A stretch of DNA of 64,000 nucleotides, from assembly GCF_030160635.1 (NCBI RefSeq), contig NZ_BSOS01000013.1, positions 62,001-126,000 on the forward strand, given 5' to 3'. Made by a program: the position numbers and the translations under genes. The stretch comes from Acidocella aquatica. Lineage in GTDB: Bacteria > Pseudomonadota > Alphaproteobacteria > Acetobacterales > Acetobacteraceae. Below the pieces are notes generated by a model that saw only the letters and a program-made list of their open reading frames with translations, made no database searches and had not been told where the DNA came from. Positions 26,967 through 35,952 of the stretch are shown in pieces. Position 1 is the first letter of the stretch. Each line of letters opens with the position of its first letter.

Positions 26967-28486
26967 TCCGCGCGGCTGTCATCTTTTTTGTCTGCGTGAT
27001 CCTGCCGGGCGGCGTATGGAATGCCCCGGCCATGGCCGCGCCTGTGTTCGACTCGGTAACGGCGGCTTCCGTCTGGGGCGCCGCACTTTCCTATATCGCG
27101 CCGCGCGCGCTGCAGCAGCTTACCATTCCGCAGATGACCATATGGGGCCTGAACGGGCTGGCGGCCCTTGACCCTGACCTCAGTACCACCTTGCTGAACA
27201 ACCAGATTATGCTGAACGGGCCGGAACAGCTGATCCTCTCCCTCCCCGCCCCCGCCCCTGATGACGCGACGGCCTGGGGCAAGGCGGCGGCGCAGGTCGC
27301 CAGCGCCGCCTATGCCGCCTCCCCGGCGCTGCAACAGGCCGGCACGCAAGGGGTGATCACCAGTTTCTTCGACGAGCTTTTCAACCATTTTGACCCATAT
27401 TCGCGCTACGAACCACCGCTGCAGGCCGCGCAGGACCAGTTGATGATCACCGGCCTCGCCAGCGCGGGGCTGAGCTTTGGGCAGCAGGGGAGCGAGGTTG
27501 TCATCAGCAGCGTCGCCGCCGGCGGCCCGGCTGAAGACGCGGGGCTGACCGCGGGCGCCCAGGTGCTGAAGGTGGATGGCAGGCCGGTTTATCCGGGTGA
27601 GATATCCCGCCTTAATGACAGCATGAACGGCATTTACGGCACCCCCACCACGCTGCAACTGCAGGACCCCGCGGGTGGCGGCGCCCCGCAGGACGTTACC
27701 ATCACACGCGCGTTTATTCCGCCGCAGACGGTGTTTGCCGAGAGCCCCCCCGCGCCGGGCATTCTGGCCCTGAAGATCTCGGGGTTCAACAAGGGCACCG
27801 GCAACCAGTTTTCCTCCGCCCTGGCCGCCGCCATGAGCGCGCAACCGCCGCCCGGCGGGCTGCTGCTGGACCTGCGCGGCAACCGCGGCGGCATATTGCG
27901 CCAGGCCATATTGGTTGCCGATTCGCTGTTGCAGAGCGGGGCGATCGTAAAAACCGCCGGGCGCGACCCGGATGCGGACCAGTCCTTCGACGCCGAGGGC
28001 GCTGACCTCACCGGGGGGATCAACATCGTTGTGCTCGTTGATGGCCAGACCGCCAGCGCGGCCGAAATTCTCGCCGCCTCTCTGGCCGACAACCGCCGCG
28101 CCGTGGTCGTGGGCTCCGAGACTCTGGGCAAAGGGCTGGTGCAGACCGTGACCACCCTGCCCGATGGCGGTGAATTATTCGTGACCTGGAGCCGCGTGCT
28201 CGCCCCGCGCGGCTGGCCCCTGCAAAGCCTGGGCGTGATGCCGCAGGTCTGCACCAGCCTCGGCCCCGCCGGGCTGCAAACCCAGATGGACGCCCTGGCA
28301 AAGGGCCAGAACCTGATGGCGCCCGCACTGGCACAGGCGCGAGCAACCCGCGCGGGGGCCTCGGTGGATGCTATTTTGAGCGTGCGCGACGCCTGCCCCG
28401 CCGACACCGGCTCCGACGAGGACTTCGCCGCCGCCGGGTATCTGTTCACCACCCCGAAAGCCTATCAGGCGGCGCTGCTGCAATAG
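26963..28486 (+). CDS. S41 family C-terminal-processing peptidase
   Basis: 507 residues with a signal peptide (AAVIFFVCVILPGGVW, cleavage near AMAA) for periplasmic export. A PDZ domain lies at about 150-235, followed by the S41 core with LLLDLRGNRGG and the catalytic Ser365 in GQTASAAEIL and Lys390 in TLGKGLVQT. The 25-residue Ser-Lys spacing is characteristic of CtpA/Prc. The GTG start overlaps the rnr stop. Its substrate is unknown; relatives trim murein hydrolases or secreted proteins. It is distinct from the ctpA that usually follows the murein peptidase envC. Confidence 0.9.
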   Translation: MIRAAVIFFVCVILPGGVWNAPAMAAPVFDSVTAASVWGAALSYIAPRALQQLTIPQMTIWGLNGLAALDPDLSTTLLNNQIMLNGPEQLILSLPAPAPDDATAWGKAAAQVASAAYAASPALQQAGTQGVITSFFDELFNHFDPYSRYEPPLQAAQDQLMITGLASAGLSFGQQGSEVVISSVAAGGPAEDAGLTAGAQVLKVDGRPVYPGEISRLNDSMNGIYGTPTTLQLQDPAGGGAPQDVTITRAFIPPQTVFAESPPAPGILALKISGFNKGTGNQFSSALAAAMSAQPPPGGLLLDLRGNRGGILRQAILVADSLLQSGAIVKTAGRDPDADQSFDAEGADLTGGINIVVLVDGQTASAAEILAASLADNRRAVVVGSETLGKGLVQTVTTLPDGGELFVTWSRVLAPRGWPLQSLGVMPQVCTSLGPAGLQTQMDALAKGQNLMAPALAQARATRAGASVDAILSVRDACPADTGSDEDFAAAGYLFTTPKAYQAALLQ

Positions 28487-28505
28487 CCTGATACAACCAT
28501 AACCC

Positions 28506-28534
28506 TTGACCAACCCGCGCAAAATGCGCCATAC
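28506..28534 (+). promoter_or_regulatory. Candidate promoter of rpmG
   Basis: TTGACC (28506-28511) and CCATAC (28529-28534) are 17 bases apart. The -35 is strong and the -10 weak. A GGAG ribosome-binding site follows before the rpmG ATG. Confidence 0.45.
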
Positions 28535-28558
28535 GGCGCGCTTCTGGAGATTCTCAAC

Positions 28559-28726
28559 ATGGCCAAATCTAACGTCGTTCAAATTAAACTGATTTCCACC
28601 GCGGACACTGGTTATTTTTATGTGACCAAGAAGAACGCGCGTGCGCAGACCACAAAGCTTGAGCTGAACAAGTACGACCCCGTCGTGCGCAAGCATGTGA
28701 AGTTCAAGGAAGCCAAGATCAAGTAA
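28559..28726 (+). CDS. rpmG: 50S ribosomal protein L33
   Basis: 55 residues ([20 protein letters not shown] at the start, then [20 protein letters not shown]) of the small basic L33. It lacks the zinc-binding CxxC pairs, so it is the zinc-independent (C-) form usual in alphaproteobacteria. GGAG lies upstream of the ATG. It is monocistronic, bounded by a promoter and a strong terminator. Confidence 0.96.
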   Translation: MAKSNVVQIKLISTADTGYFYVTKKNARAQTTKLELNKYDPVVRKHVKFKEAKIK

Positions 28727-28768
28727 TTCCTCTCCCCCGCACGGGGGAGCAGGTTACACGGCCTTGCC

Positions 28769-28803
28769 AAAACCCCTGGCGCAGACCTGCGCCGGGGTTT
28801 TTT
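28769..28803 (+). terminator. Intrinsic terminator of rpmG
   Basis: AAAACCCC and GGCGCAG pair with CTGCGCC and GGGGTTTT with one unpaired T, followed by a T-run. Confidence 0.9.
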
Positions 28804-28821
28804 GCGCGTTCGTGGAGTTCC

Positions 28822-28838
28822 CAAACGATCGCACTCTA
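28822..28838 (-). repeat. Fragment of the repeat found in the sodB terminator
   Basis: Read on the minus strand, this 17-base sequence (TAGAGTGCGATCGTTTG) is identical to 40769-40785. It includes the TAG stop of thiL. The match ends at both sides after one or two bases, so only one arm of the larger element is present. Confidence 0.65.
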
Positions 28839-29774
28839 GAAATGCCGCCAGCCGGGCCGGGTGAATTGCATCATGGCGCCCGCGTCGTTGAGCACATGCA
28901 CACCGGCGCCCGCCTGGAACATGCCTATTTTTGTCACCGGCAGGTCGCCGCAGGCAGCCTTTAGCGCCTCGCCCTGGCCGGGGGGCACCGCCAGCAGCAG
29001 TTCGTAGTCATCACCGCCGGTCAACCGGGTTTCCAGCGCCGCCTCGCCGGAGGCTGCCGCTGCCGCCGCCGAGACCGGCACCAGCCCGGCGCGGATGACG
29101 GCGCTTAACCCGGCGCCTTTGCACATATGCCCCAGATCCTGCACCAGCCCGTCCGAGACATCGATGGCGGCCGACACCACACCGGCCAGCGCCAGCCCCA
29201 CACGCGGCTCCGGCAGCAGCGAACGGGCGGTGAGAAAGCCTGACGGGTCCGCGAGGCGGCCCAGCCGCGCCTGCAGCCCGAGCGCCGCGTCGCCGATGGT
29301 GCCGCTCACCCAGATGCCATCGCCCGCCCGCGCGCCATTGCGGCTCAGCGCGGCGCCGGGGGCAACATGGCCAATCAACGTCGCGCTCAGCGATATTTTG
29401 CCCCGGCTGGAGGACGAGTCGCCGCCAAAGAGCTTGATATTGAAAATTTTCTGATCCCGCGCGAGCCCTTGCGAGAAGCCTGCCAGCCAGTCCTCCCCCA
29501 CGCCATCGGGCAGCGCGATGGTGAGCAGATAACCGAGCGGCACCGCCCCCATCGCCGCGAGGTCGGAGAGGTTGCGGCGCAGCAGCTTGCGCGCGATCAG
29601 CGCCGGGTCGTCACCGGGGAGGAAATGCACATCCTCCAGCATCTGGTCGACGGTTAGCACCAGCTCGCGCCCCGGCGGCGGCGCCAGCACCGCCGCATCG
29701 TCAGTCAGCCCCCTGCCTTCTTCCCCCGCCAACGGTGCAAAATATTTTGCAATGCGAGAGAATTCGTCGCTCAT
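28836..29774 (-). CDS. thiL: Thiamine-monophosphate kinase
   Basis: 312 residues of the PurM/ThiL fold. It makes thiamine diphosphate from TMP with ATP. Motifs are LTDDAAVL near residue 25, TVDQMLEDVHF, RKLLRRNLSDLAAMGA, FGGDSSSSRG, SAAIDVSDGLVQDLGHM and LTGGDDYELL. The start at 29774 overlaps the nusB stop by four bases. It is the last gene of the riboflavin operon, and its stop codon is part of a repeat fragment. Confidence 0.95.
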   Translation of the reverse strand: MSDEFSRIAKYFAPLAGEEGRGLTDDAAVLAPPPGRELVLTVDQMLEDVHFLPGDDPALIARKLLRRNLSDLAAMGAVPLGYLLTIALPDGVGEDWLAGFSQGLARDQKIFNIKLFGGDSSSSRGKISLSATLIGHVAPGAALSRNGARAGDGIWVSGTIGDAALGLQARLGRLADPSGFLTARSLLPEPRVGLALAGVVSAAIDVSDGLVQDLGHMCKGAGLSAVIRAGLVPVSAAAAAASGEAALETRLTGGDDYELLLAVPPGQGEALKAACGDLPVTKIGMFQAGAGVHVLNDAGAMMQFTRPGWRHF

Positions 29775-30250
29775 CCGGCGGTTTGGAATTCGGCCGGGCG
29801 GAGCAAATGCGCCAGGCGATCGAGGATGCCGTTGGCCATGCGCGGCTCGTCGCCCGAGAAAAACCCGTGCGCCACGTCCAGATATTCGTTGATGACCACT
29901 TTCGCAGGCGGGCCATCGCTCATCCACAGCTCCGCGCCACCGGCGCGCATCAGCGCGCGCAACACGGGGTCGATGCGCGCCAGCGGCCAGCTTTCAGGCA
30001 GTGCGGCCACCAGCATGGCGTCTATCGTGTCCTGCTGCTGCGTCGCCGTGCGCACGATGCGCGCGAACAGCGGCACATCGGCGGCCTTCAACCGGCCCTC
30101 GTTCATGTCGCCATGGCCGGGGGCATCGCCGCCGATCCGGTGGCGCACGAACTGGTCGATCACCGTTTCCGGGCTGGTTGCCCCCTGCTCGGCCTGATAC
30201 AGCGCCTGCACCGCGGCCACGCGCGAGAGGGTTCTGGGGCGCGCGCTCAT
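29771..30250 (-). CDS. nusB: Transcription antitermination factor NusB
   Basis: 159 residues of the all-helical NusB fold with RVAAVQALYQAEQG, the long helices between, and DGPPAKVVINEYLDVAHGF near the C-terminus. With S10 (NusE) it binds boxA to prevent Rho termination in rRNA operons. Four-base overlaps with ribH upstream and thiL downstream place it in one operon, the standard ribH-nusB-thiL order. Confidence 0.95.
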   Translation of the reverse strand: MSARPRTLSRVAAVQALYQAEQGATSPETVIDQFVRHRIGGDAPGHGDMNEGRLKAADVPLFARIVRTATQQQDTIDAMLVAALPESWPLARIDPVLRALMRAGGAELWMSDGPPAKVVINEYLDVAHGFFSGDEPRMANGILDRLAHLLRPAEFQTAG

Positions 30251-30726
30251 ATCGCCATCAACCGGGCCAGCGCGATCTGCCTGAGACAGGCAACCGCCGC
30301 TTCCGCGCCTTTGTTGGCGCCGGTCTCGTGGCTGCGCGCCACCGCCTGGGCCAGCGTGTCCACGGTCAGCACGGCGGTGCCGAGGCAGACGCCGTTATCC
30401 ACCGCGACGCGCATCAGCCCGTCCATGGCGGCGGAGCAGATGAACTCATAATGGTCAGTCTCGCCGCGCACGACGCAGCCAAGCGCGATATAACCATCGA
30501 ACCCCTTGCCGCTCCTGGCCGCGATGGCGACCCCCTGCGGCAGCTCGAAAGCGCCGGAGACCTCCACGATGCTCAGCTCGGCATTCACCTGGGCAAAAAT
30601 CTCCCGTGCCGCCGCCAGCATGCCGTCCACCACATGATGATAATAAGGCGCGCTGACGATGAGGATTTTGGGCGCCGGGCCGGAGAGTTCGGGCGCCTTG
30701 GGGGCCGGCGCGTCAGCGGTGCTCAT
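30247..30726 (-). CDS. ribH: 6,7-dimethyl-8-ribityllumazine synthase
   Basis: 159 residues. It condenses the butanone phosphate made by RibB with the pyrimidine made by RibD. Substrate-binding blocks are VSGAFELPQGVAIAA, ALGCVVRGETDHYEFIC with the catalytic His, and FKL-equivalent NGVCLGTAVLTVD. Length is normal with a short Ala/Pro-rich N-terminal extension. It overlaps both neighbours by four bases. Confidence 0.95.
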   Translation of the reverse strand: MSTADAPAPKAPELSGPAPKILIVSAPYYHHVVDGMLAAAREIFAQVNAELSIVEVSGAFELPQGVAIAARSGKGFDGYIALGCVVRGETDHYEFICSAAMDGLMRVAVDNGVCLGTAVLTVDTLAQAVARSHETGANKGAEAAVACLRQIALARLMAI

Positions 30727-31862
30727 TTCTCGTCAATTCCTTCAATGGCGCGCTGCTCGACCATGTTCAGCCCGTAGCCCTCCAGGCCGACGATGGTGCG
30801 CTTGTGGTTGGAGAGCAGGATCATGTCCTTCACGCCCAGATCGATCAGTATCTGCGCGCCGATGCCGTAGTCGCGCAGGGTTGGCGCCGCGGTGCGGCCG
30901 TTCACAAGGTCGCGGATGCGCTCGGAGACCACGGTGTTGCGGTTTTCGCGGATCAGCACGACCACGCCGCGCCCGGCGGCGGCAATCTGGCGCATCGCCC
31001 CGTGCAGGCTGGCCAGATGCTCGCCGCCCACAACGTCGGTCACCGTATCCACGGCATGCATGCGCACCAATACCGGCTCACCGCCGTTCACATCGCCCAT
31101 CACCATCACCAGATGCTCCACCTGGTCAACCTGGCTCTGGTAGGCGATCATCCGCCAATGGAAGCCGTTTGGCGCGGTCACCACCCCCTGTTCCACGGCC
31201 TTCACCAGGCGCTCCGTGGTCCGGCGATAGGCGATGAGGTCAGCGATGGTGCCAAGCTTGAGGTTATGACGCTGCGCATAGGCCACCAGGTCCGGCAGGC
31301 GGGCCATGGTGCCGTCATCGTTCATGATCTCGCAGATCACCCCGGCGGGGGTCAGCCCGGCGAGGCGGGCAATGTCCACCGCCGCCTCGGTATGCCCGGC
31401 ACGGACCAGGGTGCCGCCGTCACGCGCCATCAGCGGAAAAACATGGCCGGGGGTGACGATGTCATCGCGCCCCAGCTCGGGGTTGATGGCCACCGCGATG
31501 GTGCGCGCCCGGTCAGCCGCGGAAATACCGGTGGTGACCCCTTCGCGCGCCTCGATGGAGACGGTGAAAGCAGTCTCGTGGCGGGTGCCGTTGGCCTTGC
31601 TCATCAGCGGAATGCCCAGCCGCTCCACCCGGCTCCTGGTCAGCGCCAGGCAGATGAGCCCGCGCGCGTGCTTGGCCATGAAGTTGATGGCATCAGGCGT
31701 GGCGAACTGCGCCGGGATCACCAGATCGCCCTCGTTCTCACGGTCTTCGTCATCGACCAGGATGAAAATCCGCCCGGCGCGCGCTTCCTCGATGATCTCG
31801 GCCGCCGAGGAGATATATTCATGCAGTCCCGCTGTTTTCAGCGTCGATTTCAGGGCGTCCAT
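30723..31862 (-). CDS. ribB: 3,4-dihydroxy-2-butanone 4-phosphate synthase with degenerate GTP cyclohydrolase II-like domain (RibBX type)
   Basis: 379 residues. The N-terminal RibB domain is intact (DDEDRENEGD at 37-46, MAKHARGLICLAL, TPGHVFPL, RAGHTEAAVDI). The C-terminal half keeps the RibA fold (GIGAQILIDLGVKDMILLSN) but lacks the zinc site: where RibA has three Cys, this protein has HAVDTVTDVVGGEHLASLHG, and the catalytic EGRGIGL-type loop is RENRNTVV. It should make the four-carbon precursor only, and GTP cyclohydrolase II must be elsewhere. RibB fused to such a RibA-like domain is known in proteobacteria as RibBX. No FMN riboswitch is seen upstream. Confidence 0.9.
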   Translation of the reverse strand: MDALKSTLKTAGLHEYISSAAEIIEEARAGRIFILVDDEDRENEGDLVIPAQFATPDAINFMAKHARGLICLALTRSRVERLGIPLMSKANGTRHETAFTVSIEAREGVTTGISAADRARTIAVAINPELGRDDIVTPGHVFPLMARDGGTLVRAGHTEAAVDIARLAGLTPAGVICEIMNDDGTMARLPDLVAYAQRHNLKLGTIADLIAYRRTTERLVKAVEQGVVTAPNGFHWRMIAYQSQVDQVEHLVMVMGDVNGGEPVLVRMHAVDTVTDVVGGEHLASLHGAMRQIAAAGRGVVVLIRENRNTVVSERIRDLVNGRTAAPTLRDYGIGAQILIDLGVKDMILLSNHKRTIVGLEGYGLNMVEQRAIEGIDEK

Positions 31863-31919
31863 AAGGCGTTGTCCTTTAGCGCCGCCGCGGCGGCCATGTG
31901 AGTTATCGTGTGTAAATGT

Positions 31920-32534
31920 TTACGCATGCTGAAAAGCGAGCTGCCGCGCGACGTAGCGCGCCAGCATGTCGATTTCTATGTTCACCCTCTCGCCGGGCCG
32001 CAATGTTGCGAAATTGGTATGCGCCGCCGTGTGCGCAATGATGTTGACGCCAAAAACCGTGCCCTCGACCTCATTCACGGTGAGCGAGACGCCGTTGATG
32101 GCGATGCTGCCTTTTTGCGCCACGAAGGGGGCCAGCGCGTCCGGCAGGCGGAATTTCCAGCGGACCGAGGCGTTCTCGGGGGTCGCGGAGAGCACCTCGG
32201 CCACGCCGTCAACATGGCCGGAGACGATATGCCCGCCCAGCTCGTCGCCCAGGCGCAGCGAGCCTTCCAGGTTGACCAGGCTGCCCGGCGCCCAGGCGCC
32301 CAGCGTGGTAAAGGCCAGTGTCTCGGCCGAGACCTCCACCGCGAACCAGCCGGGGCCGAATTCCACCACGGTGAGGCAGCAGCCGGAGCAGGCGATGGAG
32401 GCGCCGAGCTTGATCTCGCCCGCATGCCAGCCGGCATCGGCCGGGGTTTCAATGACAAAGCGCGCATCCCGGCCCTGGCCGATCGGCTGGACCGCGCGCA
32501 CTGTTCCAACGCCGGTAATCAGACCCGTGAACAT
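31920..32534 (-). CDS. ribE: Riboflavin synthase, alpha chain
   Basis: 204 residues with two similar lumazine-binding barrels: MFTGLITGVGTVRA with IACSGCCLTVVEF in the first, and GHIVSGHVDGVAEV with IAINGVSLTVNEV in the second. The trimeric enzyme dismutates two lumazines to riboflavin. It sits three bases after ribD and 57 before ribB. Confidence 0.96.
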   Translation of the reverse strand: MFTGLITGVGTVRAVQPIGQGRDARFVIETPADAGWHAGEIKLGASIACSGCCLTVVEFGPGWFAVEVSAETLAFTTLGAWAPGSLVNLEGSLRLGDELGGHIVSGHVDGVAEVLSATPENASVRWKFRLPDALAPFVAQKGSIAINGVSLTVNEVEGTVFGVNIIAHTAAHTNFATLRPGERVNIEIDMLARYVARQLAFQHA

Positions 32535-32536
32535 TT

Positions 32537-33643
32537 TTAATCGGCCTTACGGTAGGTGGTGAGCATGTCATCGCCGAAACGCTCCTGCGCCATCAGCCGG
32601 AAGCGGGGCATGGAAGCCAAAGTGGTGACACCAAAAGCCTGCGCGGCGGGCCAGCCGTCGCCGCCGATGATGCTGGGCGCATGAAACCAGGCCAGCCGGT
32701 CAACCAGCCCGTCGCGCAGCAGACCGGCGGCCAGCGTGCCGCCGCCCTCGGCCAGAACGCGCGTCAGCCCGTGTTTCGCCAGCGCATGAAGCCCCGCCAC
32801 CAGATCAACCCCGGCGGCGCAGCATGGCAGTTCGATCAGTTTCACCCCTGCGGCCTCCAGCGCCCGCTTACGCAGGGCATCAGCGCCATTGCGGTGCAAA
32901 ATCCACAACGGATGCTGCCCGGCGCTGCGCACCAGCCGGCTCATCAGCGGCGTGCGCAAATGACTGTCCACGATAATGCGGATCAGCGGGCTGGCGCGGA
33001 AACCATCGATCCGGCAGGTCAGGTCAGGGTCGTCGGAGAGCACCGTGCCGACACCCACAAGCACCGCATCATGCCGCCCCCGGATGGCGTGCACCGCCCG
33101 GCGCGCGGCCTCGCCGGTCAGCCATTGCGACTCCCTGGTGCTGGTGGCGATCCGGCCATCCAGCGTGGAAGCAAGCTTGAGGCGAACCAGCGGGCGCTGC
33201 CGCAGCACCACGCTGGCGAACCCGGAAATCACCGCGGAACATTCTTTTTGCAGGATATTTTCCGTCACCTCGACCCCGGCGGCCCGCAATTGCGCCACCC
33301 CGGCGCCGTTTACCTTCGGGTGCGGGTCGCCCGCGCCGATGACCACGCGCTTGATCCCAGATTCGATTAATGCTTCCGTGCAAGGTCCTGTTTTTCCAGT
33401 AAACGCGCACGGCTCCAGCGTCACATAGGCGGTCGCGCCACGGGCGGCGGTTCCGGCCATCTTCAGCGCCTCGACCTCGGCATGTGGGCGCCCCCCCGCC
33501 GCGGTGCGCCCGCGCCCCGCCACCCGGCCCTGCGCCACGATGACGCAGCCCACGGAAGGATTGGGCGCGGTCTCACCCAGGCCCCGGCGGGCCAGGGCAA
33601 GGGCGGCGCGCATATGCGCCTCGTCTGTTTTTATCGCACTCAT
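32537..33643 (-). CDS. ribD: Bifunctional diaminohydroxyphosphoribosylaminopyrimidine deaminase / reductase
   Basis: 368 residues. The deaminase domain (1-145) has the zinc site HAEVEAL and [14 protein letters not shown]; the usual His after EPC is Phe here but the His and two Cys ligands remain. The reductase domain (about 150-365) has [32 protein letters not shown] and [13 protein letters not shown]. It catalyses the second and third steps of riboflavin synthesis. Four-base overlap with nrdR. Confidence 0.95.
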   Translation of the reverse strand: MSAIKTDEAHMRAALALARRGLGETAPNPSVGCVIVAQGRVAGRGRTAAGGRPHAEVEALKMAGTAARGATAYVTLEPCAFTGKTGPCTEALIESGIKRVVIGAGDPHPKVNGAGVAQLRAAGVEVTENILQKECSAVISGFASVVLRQRPLVRLKLASTLDGRIATSTRESQWLTGEAARRAVHAIRGRHDAVLVGVGTVLSDDPDLTCRIDGFRASPLIRIIVDSHLRTPLMSRLVRSAGQHPLWILHRNGADALRKRALEAAGVKLIELPCCAAGVDLVAGLHALAKHGLTRVLAEGGGTLAAGLLRDGLVDRLAWFHAPSIIGGDGWPAAQAFGVTTLASMPRFRLMAQERFGDDMLTTYRKAD

Positions 33644-34113
33644 TCGTCCAGCTTTGGCTTCGGCAGTTCACTCATATCGCCAAGAAAATTCTCAAAATCC
33701 TTGGCCTCGCGGAAATCGCGGTAGACCGAGGCGAAGCGCACATAGGCCACCGTATCCACCGCCTTGAGCGTCTCCATCACCAGCTCGCCGATGTCGTGGC
33801 TCTTCACCTCGGTCTCGCCGCTGGCCTCGAGCTGGCGGACGATGCCGTTGACGATGCGCTCAATCCGCTCCTCGTTGAACGGGCGCTTGCGCATGGCGAT
33901 GCGCACCGAGCGGGCGAGTTTTTCACGGTCGAAGGCGACACGGCGGTCATCGGCCTTAACCACGACGAGCTCGCGCAGCTGCACGCGCTCAACCGTGGTG
34001 AAGCGTTGCCCGCAACCGCCGCAGAAGCGGCGGCGGCGGATGGCGCTGCCATCTTCAGTGGGGCGGCTGTCTTTAACCTGGGTATCAGCCTCGCCACAGA
34101 ACGGGCAGCGCAT
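33640..34113 (-). CDS. nrdR: Transcriptional repressor NrdR
   Basis: 157 residues. An N-terminal zinc ribbon ([13 protein letters not shown] with two CxxC pairs, the second in FCGGCGQRF) and an ATP-cone domain (about 47-137, [20 protein letters not shown]). It represses ribonucleotide reductase genes when dATP is bound. No nrd gene is in the window. The position between glyA and ribD is conserved in alphaproteobacteria. Confidence 0.96.
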   Translation of the reverse strand: MRCPFCGEADTQVKDSRPTEDGSAIRRRRFCGGCGQRFTTVERVQLRELVVVKADDRRVAFDREKLARSVRIAMRKRPFNEERIERIVNGIVRQLEASGETEVKSHDIGELVMETLKAVDTVAYVRFASVYRDFREAKDFENFLGDMSELPKPKLDE

Positions 34114-34128
34114 GTTTCCGTCCCTCGC

Positions 34129-35427
34129 TTAACGGTAAATCGGGAAGCGCGCGCAGAGTGCCTTCACCCGCGCGCCGACTTCCTGTTCCGCCAGCGCGTT
34201 GGTGCCGTCGTTCGACTTCGCCAGACCGTCCAGAACCTGGCCGATCATCTGCCCGACCTCGCGGAATTCCGCGACGCCGAAGCCGCGCGAGGTCGCCGCC
34301 GGGGCGCCGAGGCGGATGCCGGAGGTGATGAACGGTTTTTCCGGGTCGAAGGGGATGGCGTTTTTATTGGCGGTGATATGCGCGCGCTCCAGGCTCGCCT
34401 CGGCCGCCTTGCCGGTTGTGTGTTTCGGCCGCAGGTCAACCAGCAGCAGATGCGAATCGGTGCCGCCGGTGACAATCGCCAGCCCCTGCTCCACCAGCGT
34501 CGCCGCCAGGGTTTTCGCGTTGGCGACCACGGATTTCTGGTAGGTGAGGAAATCAGGGTGCAACGCCTCGCCAAAGGCCACCGCCTTGGCGGCGATCACA
34601 TGCATCAGCGGGCCGCCCTGCAGGCCGGGGAAAATCGCCGAGTTGATCTTTTTGGCAATGTCCTCATGGTTGGTGAGCACCATGCCGCCGCGCGGGCCGC
34701 GCAGGGTTTTATGCGTGGTGGTGGTGACCACATGCGCATGCTCCATCGGCGAGGGGAAAATGCCCGCCGCGACCAGCCCGGCGAAATGCGCCATGTCCAC
34801 CATGAAATAGGCGCCGACTTCATCGGCCACGGCGCGGATGCGCGCGAAGTCGATAAAGCGCGGATAGGCGGAGCCGCCCGCGATGATCAGCTTGGGCTTG
34901 TGCTGGCGGGCCAGGGCCTCCAGCTCCTCGTAGTCGAGAATCCCGTCATCGCGGCGCACGCCGTATTGCACGGCATGGAACCACTTGCCCGACATGTTGG
35001 GCGCGGCGCCATGGGTGAGATGCCCGCCGGCGGCCAGCGACATGCCGAGAATCGTGTCGCCCGGCTGCACCAGCGCGAGAAACACCGACTGGTTGGCCTG
35101 GCTGCCGGAGTTGGCCTGCACATTGGCGAAACCCGCGTTGAACAGCTTCTTCGCCCGCTCGATCGCCAGGGTCTCGGCGAGGTCCGCCGGGCCGCATCCG
35201 CCGTAATAGCGCTTGCCGGGGTAGCCCTCGGCGTATTTATTGGTGAGCACCGAGCCTTGGGCTGCCAGCACCGCGGCGGAGACGATGTTCTCCGAGGCGA
35301 TCAGCTCGATCCCGTCCTGCTCACGCACCAGCTCCTGGTGCAGAATCGCGGCCAGTTCAGGGTCGGTCTGGGCCAGCGGGGCGTTGAAGAAACGCGCGAG
35401 ATGAGGGGTTGTGCTTTGCTCGTTCAT
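34129..35427 (-). CDS. glyA: Serine hydroxymethyltransferase
   Basis: 432-residue PLP enzyme interconverting serine and glycine with tetrahydrofolate. Conserved blocks include [53 protein letters not shown] and the Schiff-base Lys in [15 protein letters not shown]. It overlaps rpiB by four bases and precedes nrdR by 15. Confidence 0.97.
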   Translation of the reverse strand: MNEQSTTPHLARFFNAPLAQTDPELAAILHQELVREQDGIELIASENIVSAAVLAAQGSVLTNKYAEGYPGKRYYGGCGPADLAETLAIERAKKLFNAGFANVQANSGSQANQSVFLALVQPGDTILGMSLAAGGHLTHGAAPNMSGKWFHAVQYGVRRDDGILDYEELEALARQHKPKLIIAGGSAYPRFIDFARIRAVADEVGAYFMVDMAHFAGLVAAGIFPSPMEHAHVVTTTTHKTLRGPRGGMVLTNHEDIAKKINSAIFPGLQGGPLMHVIAAKAVAFGEALHPDFLTYQKSVVANAKTLAATLVEQGLAIVTGGTDSHLLLVDLRPKHTTGKAAEASLERAHITANKNAIPFDPEKPFITSGIRLGAPAATSRGFGVAEFREVGQMIGQVLDGLAKSNDGTNALAEQEVGARVKALCARFPIYR

Positions 35428-35882
35428 GCGGCGGGCTCCGTTGAGGGGTTGAGTTTGGCGAGGCGGCGGTCATGCCGCCCGCCCTCATAGGGGGTGGAAA
35501 GAAAGGTCTGCAGGATATCCAGCGCCACTTCCTCGCCAATGATGCGCGCGCCCAGCGCGAGCACGTTGGCATCGTTATGCGCGCGGGTGAGCCGGGCGGT
35601 GGTGACATCATGCACCAAGGCGCAGCGAATCGCGGGGTTGCGGTTGGCGGCAATGCTCATGCCGATGCCGGTGCCGCAGACGAGAATGCCAAGGTCAGCC
35701 TGCCCGCCCGCCACCGCGCCGCATACGGCATGGGCAAAATCGGGATAATCCACGCTGGCCGGGCCATCCGTGCCGAAATCCAGCAATTGATGACCGGCCT
35801 CGGCCATGGCGGCGGCGAGCCGGTTTTTAAGGGTAATACCACCGTGGTCAGCGCCCAGCGCTACGATCAAAGAACGAGTCAT
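35424..35882 (-). CDS. rpiB: Ribose-5-phosphate isomerase B
   Basis: 152 residues. N-terminal [15 protein letters not shown], the catalytic-Cys region [16 protein letters not shown], and [21 protein letters not shown]. It interconverts ribose 5-phosphate and ribulose 5-phosphate; ribulose 5-phosphate is the RibB substrate, which may explain its place at the head of the riboflavin operon. The first gene of the unit. Confidence 0.95.
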   Translation of the reverse strand: MTRSLIVALGADHGGITLKNRLAAAMAEAGHQLLDFGTDGPASVDYPDFAHAVCGAVAGGQADLGILVCGTGIGMSIAANRNPAIRCALVHDVTTARLTRAHNDANVLALGARIIGEEVALDILQTFLSTPYEGGRHDRRLAKLNPSTEPAA

Positions 35883-35952
35883 GCGCCCCGTTTATCATGA
35901 GGTTTCACGATAAGGAAATAACATGCGGCCCTCCGGGGCGGGAGGCTGGGTT

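Noticed and set aside
31863-31919. Possible FMN riboswitch in the riboflavin cluster
   Set aside because: The gaps before ribB and rpiB are too short and lack the conserved FMN-element sequences.
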